64,000 nt of DNA, taken from Arcuatula senhousia. Its lineage: Eukaryota; Mollusca; Bivalvia; Mytilida; Mytilidae. The position numbers and the translations under genes were made by a program. Every line of letters begins with the position of its first letter. The stretch's first letter is position 1. The notes under the pieces were generated by a model that ran no database searches, was not told the DNA's origin, and saw nothing but the letters and a program-made list of their open reading frames with translations. Where the stretch lies: assembly GCA_963971305.1 (NCBI GenBank), contig OZ020303.1:44318106-44382105 (forward strand), in the 5' to 3' direction. This document shows positions 57,601-64,000 of this stretch, in pieces.

Positions 57601-60600
57601 TGGCAAGGTAAGTTTATTTAAATATTGCTCATTTTTTGTGTGTATTTTATAGATCTTGCAAAAATTCATCATCTTAAATCAATTTAAAGTGGGTTTTCTT
57701 CCCTTGATTTTTATACGACCGCAAAATTTTTGCGATCGTATAATGTTATGACCATGTCGTCGTCTGGGGACATTTGGTTTCCGTGCGATAACTTGAGTAA
57801 ATTTTGCTATGAAATTTTTATATGACGTTTGTAACCACTAGAGGAAGGTTCCTATTGTATTTGGGGTTGGTGGCCCTTACTGTTTTGGAAAAAAGGGCCA
57901 AAAGGGGCTAAAACAGGTGTATTGACAAAACTGTTGTAGAATGTTTATTATTCATTTGATTTTGAAAATTCTTTTTTTATTGAATTCCTTATTAAATTCT
58001 GTCAACAAAATGTGTCATTGGTTTTGATGTATATTGAACTGTTACATTGCTACAGGGGGCCAAAGACAGGCCACACCCAAAAAATCAACTTTTTTATTTG
58101 TGGTCCGATTTTCAAAATCTTTTTTTCATTGGAATCCTTGTGAAAATCTCTACCTGCATTTTTAATCAGATTTGAAATATCTCTTACTGTTTTTGAGATA
58201 TAAGGGGTCGAAGGGGCAAAAACGCCATTTTTGAAAGTTGGTCAAGGCAAATGGTTTTACACAAGAAATTTAGCTGTAGTGGGCCAGCCAATTGTTATGA
58301 AGTTTAAATATGATGATTATATACACTGAAGGAAGCTTTTTATTGCATTTTGTGGTCCTAACCTTTTTTTAAAAAAGGGCCAAAAGGGGCTTAATCGTGT
58401 CAAAAATGTCAATGAATGTAGAAATAAGTTTTTTTTTCTATTAAATGTTATTGTAAATATATATGTGTCAAATATGCATTTTAAAGTCCACAATAGGTTG
58501 CATGTGTAAAAAAGCTTTGTAGGTCCACCATGGGCTGCATGTGACCAAAGCAATAGACTATCCATATTGGGCCTCCAATGTACAGGGTTCAACTTGTTGC
58601 GGTCGTATCATGCTGAGCTCGGCATAGCTTTTAATTGTGTGCAAGCAAAGATAGGAGCCAAAAACGATGATTTTCATGATATTTGCAAAATTACCTCCCT
58701 TGACCATACTTTAGCTAAGAATTTATACTACTTTTAGAACACAAATTTTAATCATATTGATAAAATGTGCCTAAACTAGGTATAAAGATTCTAAAACCAC
58801 ACAAATCTAAAAATATTTTCAAATTTCATTTTATTTTGGGCAAGTCACATGACCACTGTCCTTCTCCACATTCATACATTAAAATCATCTTTTGATTGAT
58901 TTATTTTACTGTAAGCAGTGTTTTGAATTACAGAATGCATTCTATGCAATAAAAATTCATGCTTAAATGTTTGATCCTTTTATTGTCTCCCACTGCAACA
59001 CTGAGTGGGGACATAGAAATGCCAGTGTCTGTCCGTTCTTCTGTCTGTCAAACAGTTTTCTCAGCAACTATTAATTACAGGCTTTCGAAATTTAGTATGC
59101 AGCTTCAGGTAGGAGTCCCATATGGTGGGATGCTTTTTCAGATCTGTCTTTCATCTACTTCCTGTTTAACAAGCCGACTTAGATTTTTTCCCACTCATCC
59201 TGCAGAGAACCAGTAGAATTTGTTCTTGTTTGATTTTTTTTTTTGCAATCAAACATATCTGGTCTCTAAGCCAAAGTATTTGTTAAATACTTGAATACCT
59301 GAATTGAACTGTTGCAAAGAATTCAATCAGTTTGTTTCATTTTCCTTAAATTGAATTACATTTTATAAGCGTCTGAAATTCGATTCAGAAGTGTTAATTT
59401 AAAACTTCTAAAGATAGCCTCTTATGAATTTAGTTTATCAATATTATAAGTGTTTGTGATGTACATTTTGTTTCAGTCCCAGTGTGATTTACATATCCCA
59501 GTCCCTTTTAGCTGGGGACTTCTCCATGATGGTGAGACTGGCCCATGAGATATGCCACTCTTGGTTTGGACTACTGATAGGCCCTAAGGACTGGACTGAG
59601 GAATGGCTAACTGAAGGATTCTGTACCTATGTAGAAGATATCCTACACTTCAATGTCAAAATGGTAATGTACTATAATTAGAATCTCAAAATAAAAAAGA
59701 TATGATCAGCTCATTTGCAAATTTCAAAGGAGAGCACAATAATAGTCTTGGGCTCACCATTGAGTAATTTCTATGCTTAATAATGTGCAATTACCTTCTT
59801 CCGGTCTAAAAGAAAATGCATTAGATTTCTTTTGTAAAAAGCTTTAATTATTTTATTTTAAATTGTCACTCCATCAACAAGTCGAAGGTGACATTTCAAA
59901 CAGGCAGATAATCTTATAGTATAAAAGCTGTTCATAGACACAAATAGAATTTAGAAGATAATGTGGTTTGGAATAAGTGTATGCGACATAACCTACAATA
60001 TAAATGATTATTTTCAAAAATCCACAACAGAAAATAGTCAAGATACAATAGATACATAGTCTAATTAATCAAGGAAATAAGTAAATGCCATGTAAAAGTA
60101 CCCTTGGAAATTTGATATTGCTGTTGAACTTTTAAAACATAAAAAGCATTCACTGAAAACAAGAATTGTCCAAAAGACGTGATGCCACATTTTGCATCAT
60201 TTTGAAGGACCAGACAAACCAACCTAAATACATGTGTACTATATGCCACCTTATTTGTGTAGATTGGACATTAAAAAAAACAACAACATAAAATGATGTG
60301 ACAAAAATAAAACTGAAAATAAAGGAAAATGTTTATGCTTCAGATTTGCTAAAACATAGATATACAAATTTGGTTAAAACATGAACAATGAATAGGTTTG
60401 GGTTTTTTTTGGAAGATGATGTTTTGTTCTTCTCTTATGTTTTTCCTATCTTTGCATGTTAAATAACAATGTTTACAATTATTTCAGGCGCTAGAGACAT
60501 GTACATTGAGTGAATTGATAGAAGAAACAGAACTCAGGAAATACCTCAAGTTTAAAACCTTAGAAAATGAGCTAAAGAACACCAACAATGACTTACAGAT

Positions 60601-62486
60601 GCTGAGGTATATGTATTTACAATAAAAAATATGAAAAAAAAAATTTTGCCGTGTATAGTGCGCATTTATGTACAATGCCCCTTTTCATGATGAAAATCTG
60701 AGGGAAAAATGAAGTTTTGTGTAAAATGCACAATCGTGGACGAATCTTGTGTCCAAAGTCTGACAAACATCGATTTTTTTTGCCATTGCCGTTGATCATG
60801 AAAATGTATGAAAATCTCATATAGGGATGTATTGTGCGCACCCCTATGTTAGATTCAGGAAAAAAAATGTAAAAAACTGTGCACTATACACGGCAAAATA
60901 CGGTAATAATATCATGAATGGATGAATAAAATTCAGCTTCATTCTAAAATCTTTTGAAATCTTGCTGTTAACCACTATTTGGGATAAAAGCTTTCAAAAT
61001 GTAGGGTTTTCTTTTATACAATTTTATTTGTATAATAGCAATGTGCCAAAAAATGCATGTTCTTTTTTTATTATAATCACTTGAAGGTAAAGGATTGTCA
61101 GAGAATTAAAAAACAAAACAACACAAAACAGTCAAGCAATAAGACATTAACAATGACACAAACTTCATTAGAAAATTTTCAACCACTAAAAGAAATGAAG
61201 TGTAATAAATAGATTGATCAATAATAGTTATAGTATCCAAAAAGCTTAAGAGCTGTTCCAGAATTAAATGTGTGTTTGTGTGTTGGGGGGCAGGGGGTGC
61301 GGGAGGCACTTTTTCTTTACCCCACCAGCCATAAAAAAATAATTATTTTTATGCCCCCGCGACGACATGTCGGGGGGCATTAAGTTTTACTCATGTCCGT
61401 CCGTCCGTCCGTACGTCCGTCCGTACGTCCGTACGAATTTCCGTCAAGCTTTTCTCAGAAACCGTAAATAGGAATGACTTGAAACTTGGTAGGATGGTTC
61501 AGTATGACAAACTATATGTCCTAAGCGAATTTTAGACCTGTCAGACATCTACTTCCTGTTTGGGGCTGGATCGATACCAAAATCGACATGAAAATTTCCG
61601 TCAAGCTTTTCTCAGAAACTGTACATGGGAATGACTTGAAACTTGGTAGGATGGTTCAGTATGACAAACTATATGTCCTAAGCGAATTTTGGACCTGTCG
61701 GACATCTACTTCCTGTTTGGGGCTGGATCGATACCAAAATCAACATGAAAATTTCCGTCAAGCTTTTCTCAGAAACTGTACATGGAAATGACTTGAAACT
61801 TGGTAGGATGGTTCAGTATGACAAACTATATGTCCTAAGCGAATTTTGGACCTGTCGGACATCTACTTCCTGTTTGGGGCTGGATCGATACCAAAATCAA
61901 CATGAAAATTTCCGTCAAGCTTTTCTCAGAAACTGTACATGGGAATGACTTGAAACTTGGTAGGATGGTTCAGTATGACAAACTATATGTCCTAAGCGAA
62001 TTTTGGACCTGCCAGACATCTACTTCCTGTTTGGGGCTGGACCGATACCAAAATTGACATGAAAATTTCCGTCAAGCTTTTCTCAAAAACCGTACATTGG
62101 AATGATTTGAAACTTGGTAGGATGGTTAAGTATGATCAACTATGCGTCCTAAGCGACTTTCAGACCTTTCGGACTTCAATTTTTTATTTGAGGCCAGCGG
62201 GGGCATCCGTGTCCCATGGACACATTCTTTCTTTATTTTTCATTGTTTCTTCACAAAATATTTCTAAAACACCCACCACTCACCATATATGTAATAAAAG
62301 TTCTTCCCAAACCCCCTACATGTTTAATTCGGGAACAGCCCTTAGATATATAGTTCTCACTTAAAATCATTATGTTTGCTTTTCAGGCCAAACAAAGATA
62401 ATACTGAATCTAAATCTGAAGGACCACAGTATGTAAAAGATGGAATGAACCCTGATAAGAGATTCATTCAGGTCCATTACTTAAAG
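50531..62486 (+). CDS. Aminopeptidase O (M1 zinc metallopeptidase), seven exons, 3' end outside window
   Basis: Visible exons: 50531-51624, 52313-52479, 56662-56779, 57389-57607, 59477-59663, 60488-60606 and 62387-62486 (2004 nt, 668 codons). All junctions are GT-AG and phase-compatible. The protein follows AOPEP order: [20 protein letters not shown] near residue 142, [12 protein letters not shown], then [38 protein letters not shown] and [13 protein letters not shown]. The zinc site is HEICH (556-560) with Glu 579 in WLTEGF, followed by [12 protein letters not shown]. The family removes N-terminal residues from peptides. Odd points: a ~141-residue N-terminal extension, a Cys-rich insert after residue ~185, and no exact GxMEN motif (reported as degenerate in this family). 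The chosen start is the first Met after an in-frame stop at 50507-50509. A short exon could be missing between exons 3 and 4. Confidence 0.9.
51827..51888. repeat. 31-bp direct duplication in AOPEP intron 1
   Basis: Two perfect copies, starting at 51827 and 51858, contain GTGCATGTTTTCATTC and TTATGTCAGATTTTT. Confidence 0.85.
52313..52479 (+). CDS. AOPEP exon 2
   Basis: The acceptor is TATATGTAG. Codon S spans the junction, then [20 protein letters not shown] and [13 protein letters not shown]. The PxQDxPAAxxTW block is the M1 substrate-binding region. The donor is GTTTGT, phase 1. Confidence 0.88.
53315..53718 (+). repeat. Partial dispersed repeat upstream of the intron 2 array
   Basis: Contains TTTCTCAGCTTCTACTAA, TTGGTATACAGCTTTA (twice) and CCTTTCCAGGT (twice), similar in style to bodies of the hairpin-microsatellite elements. 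The ends are not clear. Confidence 0.4.
53719..56651 (+). mobile_element. HINE/pearl-like element with 17-unit ~158-bp array in AOPEP intron 2
   Basis: 5' hairpin AGCTCACCTGGACC/GGTCCATGTGAGCT, a CGTCGTCGT/CCGTC tract and TTCTCCTCTGAAAC, then a tandem array from about 53975 to 56600. GGCCTAC landmarks fall at 54144, 54310, 54468, 54626, 54784, 54943, 55101, 55259, 55417, 55571, 55729, 55887, 56046, 56205, 56362 and 56514. Most steps are 158 bp. The first unit (53979) and last unit are diverged. The end has CAGGTGAGCG, the hairpin AGGCTCCTGGGAGCCT and CTTG. Confidence 0.85.
56662..56779 (+). CDS. AOPEP exon 3
   Basis: The acceptor is TCTCTTACAG, 11 bp from the end of the upstream repeat array. 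The exon reads [20 protein letters not shown], then [20 protein letters not shown], matching the human MPMPASTFTIAVGCW region. The donor is GTAATT, phase 2. Confidence 0.85.
57389..57607 (+). CDS. AOPEP exon 4
   Basis: The acceptor is TATTTAAG. The exon reads [20 protein letters not shown], then ..[20 protein letters not shown] and [16 protein letters not shown]. The donor is GTAAGT. The start is inferred from phase; upstream Met codons in the same frame are intronic. Confidence 0.82.
57712..58629 (+). mobile_element. HINE/pearl-like element (TATACGACCGCAA type) in AOPEP intron 4
   Basis: 5' hairpin TATACGACCGCAAAA/TTTTTGCGATCGTATA, a GTCGTCGTCTGG tract, a body with AAAAGGGCCAAAAGGGGC repeated, the 3' half-repeat TTGCGGTCGTATCA and the 3' hairpin ATGCTGAGCTCGGCAT (58610-58625). 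Confidence 0.75.
58978..59220 (+). mobile_element. 5' part of a HINE/pearl-like element in AOPEP intron 4
   Basis: Hairpin TGTCTCCCACTG...AGTGGGGACA, then TGTCTGTCCGTTC and TTTTCTCAGCAACTA. The 3' end is missing. Confidence 0.55.
59477..59663 (+). CDS. AOPEP exon 5 (zinc-binding site)
   Basis: The acceptor is TTTGTTTCAG. The exon carries [20 protein letters not shown], then [20 protein letters not shown], i.e. HExxH plus the third zinc ligand Glu 19 residues after the second His. The donor is GTAATG, phase 0. Confidence 0.92.
60488..60606 (+). CDS. AOPEP exon 6
   Basis: The acceptor is TTATTTCAG. The exon reads [20 protein letters not shown], then [19 protein letters not shown], the helical segment after the active site. 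The donor is GTATAT, phase 2. Confidence 0.85.
60643..60899. mobile_element. 257-bp MITE in AOPEP intron 6
   Basis: Inverted ends ATTTTGCCGTGTATAGTGC run inward from 60643 and 60899. No coding sequence. The target duplication is not clear. Confidence 0.7.
61350..62227 (+). mobile_element. HINE/pearl-like element with 157-bp core repeats in AOPEP intron 6
   Basis: 5' hairpin TATGCCCCCGCGACG...TGTCGGGGGGCAT, then a CCGT/CGTACGTC tract and 157-bp core units (TTTCCGTCAAGCTTTTCTC starts at about 61439, 61593, 61750, 61907 and 62064), the last diverged. The 3' half-repeat GGGGGCAT is followed by the hairpin GTGTCC CAT GGACAC (62209-62223). The three 67-aa ORFs starting MKISVKLFS only reflect the repeat. 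Confidence 0.8.
62387..62486 (+). CDS. AOPEP exon 7 (last visible)
   Basis: The acceptor is GCTTTTCAG. The exon reads [20 protein letters not shown], then [13 protein letters not shown], ending in phase 0 before GTTAGA. The human protein continues GYFLLRF; no such exon is seen before the window ends. Confidence 0.88.
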
Positions 62487-62564
62487 GTTAGATACTTTGT
62501 ATTAAACATTTGACTTAATATGAATTTTGGTCTGGTCCAAAAGAAAAAAAAACAGTAGTTTCAT

Positions 62565-63005
62565 TATGTCTCCCTCCACTTTTGTGGGGAGACATATTGT
62601 TTTTGTCTTTCTGTCTGTCCGTTTGTCCCTCGGTCTGTCCGTCACAAAGTTTGTCAGCACAACTCCTCTGAAACAACTGAACTGAATTCAATGAAACTTG
62701 GTATATAACATGTACACCATATGTTGTTGTGCATGTGATCAGGAAATTTTGATCCTCAAATTTATATGGGAGTCATGGCCCTTTGAACTTGGGAGTTTGC
62801 TGAAAATCCTCATTTATCATCTTGTCAGCGCAAATCCTATGAAACTACTGAAGCGAATTCAATGAAACTTGATATATAGGACACCATATGAAGTTATGCA
62901 TATGACCAAGAAATTTTGATCCTCAAAATTTGTGGGAGGAATGACCCTTTGAACTTAAAACTTTTGGGGGAAATGTGGGGGAGACATCATTTTTGTAGGC
63001 AAAAA
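62565..63005 (+). mobile_element. HINE/pearl-like element (ATGTCTCCC type) in AOPEP intron 7
   Basis: 5' hairpin ATGTCTCCCTCCAC/GTGGGGAGACAT, a CTGTCCGTTTGTCC tract, two diverged ~180-bp core units (ATTCAATGAAACTTG at about 62687 and 62856), the 3' half-repeat GGGGGAGACAT and the 3' hairpin TTTTTG TAGG CAAAAA (62990-63005). Confidence 0.75.
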
Positions 63006-63525
63006 CAAACTTTAATTTTTATTCGTAGGGTATCAATTTTTGCGGTTTTCGTGGGTTGCAATTACCAACAAAATTTGATACCCCATGAAAAGGATTTTTA
63101 ACACTGATCTGTAAGGTGGAGACTTCAGAGCCACAAATTTAAAGAATCCAAATACTGATCTTTTTGCACAAAACCATGAAAATTGGTATTACAAAAATAT
63201 ATGAATCCACAGTAATTATATTGTGATAGGCAGGAGACAGACTCGAAATTCTCAGCATCCACTTATCACATTCTTTTGATATTTGATTGATATGGCATCA
63301 ATATGGGTTCTTTATTTAGGAAATCAATTAAATACATAGAACCTATCATTTTGACAATTTTTTTAAAAATACTAAAATTCACACTATTTGAAGAATACAT
63401 TGTAAAACCTTTGAAGAAACTGTTAAATTTTCAAAAAACCTGCCAGAAAGTATTCTTTTCGACGGAAAACTGATGAAAAAAACGCAGTGTCAAAAAAGAG
63501 GACAAACTAATTATAGAATGTAAAC

Positions 63526-63805
63526 ACTTGCGGGTACTGGTAAACTGAGAAACAAAAAGTAACCAAACGAAACGGAGCTGCACAAAAACGATATCGGTAA
63601 AGAAGGAAACGTAAACAGTAAAATTAGCAACCGAAATCTGTAATTAGAAAGGAAATGAAATCAAGCGAAACTGGTAAAAAGGAAAATTGAATCGATTTTA
63701 GCAGACACAAGTCGTTTTTCTTAATTTACCGATTTCGTTTTCTCTTCGCCTCGTTTGGTTACATTTCGTTTCTCAGTTTAACAGTACCCAGTTTACCAAA
63801 AGTAA
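63526..63805. mobile_element. ~280-bp MITE with imperfect ~75-bp inverted arms
   Basis: The left arm (GGTAAACTGAGAAAC, AAGTAACCAAACGAA, GATATCGGTAAA) is mirrored by the right arm (TTTACCGATTTCG, TTTGGTTACATTTCG, TTTCTCAGTTTA). Confidence 0.6.
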
Positions 63806-64000
63806 ATATTTATGCTGGACAATACTTCATCAAAGCGAATAATTAAAATAAGATTATTTTATAGAAAACTGCAAAACATTGAGTTTTGATGTTGGTAAAG
63901 GTAAGTTTTAGATAGTATATTTTTAATATATGTACTTTTTATTCAATGTAAAAAATTTCGAAATTGATAGGTTCTATGTCTTTAAAGGCTCTCATCTTGT

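Noticed and set aside
61588..62364. Repeated MKISVKLFS ORFs of 67-101 aa
   Set aside because: They are the 157-bp repeat unit read through, with no codon-like variation and no start context.

Overview
The window is animal nuclear DNA: AT-rich, introns with GT-AG ends, and most of the sequence made of mobile-element remains. The repeat types (pearl/HINE-like elements with CCGT microsatellites, Penelope-like retroelements with hammerhead ribozymes, Harbinger, hAT and many small inverted-repeat elements) together with a spliced aminopeptidase O gene suggest a marine bivalve, probably a mussel. The species is an inference. No prokaryotic features, CRISPR arrays, rRNA genes or convincing tRNA genes were seen.

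Layout. 1-16.1 kb is a tandem array of ~3.1-3.2 kb units: five full units and one decayed sixth. Units 1 and 5 carry an 829-bp Penelope-like reverse transcriptase insert. Units 2-4 lack it but end in a hAT-like element whose empty target site survives in unit 1. 16.1-26.2 kb holds Penelope-like endonuclease debris and a two-gene Harbinger element. Its HARBI1-type transposase is on the minus strand and its Myb/SANT-protein remnant is on the plus strand. The transposase intron is swollen from about 0.45 kb to 6.65 kb by two other transposons, each with a perfect 5-bp target duplication. 26.2-28.2 kb holds a Penelope-like GIY-YIG fragment bracketed by two different hammerhead ribozymes. 28.5-30.06 kb is a three-exon gene for an unrecognised 251-aa acidic protein.

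30.7-40.7 kb is again repeats: a 3.7-kb inverted-repeat element, a TA-flanked element with a pearl/HINE element inside it, and a TTAA-flanked MITE. 40.7-41.24 kb encodes a 174-aa single-pass membrane protein with a PY motif (minus strand). 44.0-47.8 kb is a decayed Harbinger element with ~115-bp inverted repeats. 48.3-49.15 kb is a Penelope-like 3' region with a complete hammerhead ribozyme.

50.5 kb to the right edge is the main host gene, aminopeptidase O (AOPEP, M1 metallopeptidase). Seven coding exons with fully compatible phases are visible and the 3' end lies beyond the window. Its introns are filled with pearl/HINE-like elements, including a 17-unit, ~158-bp tandem array in intron 2.

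The most interesting signals are (1) three copies of a hammerhead ribozyme family, one of which shows a compensatory base-pair change; (2) a second, Schistosoma-type hammerhead family with two intact and several broken copies; and (3) a common architecture (5' hairpin, CCGT microsatellite, body, 3' half-repeat, 3' hairpin) shared by otherwise unrelated elements.
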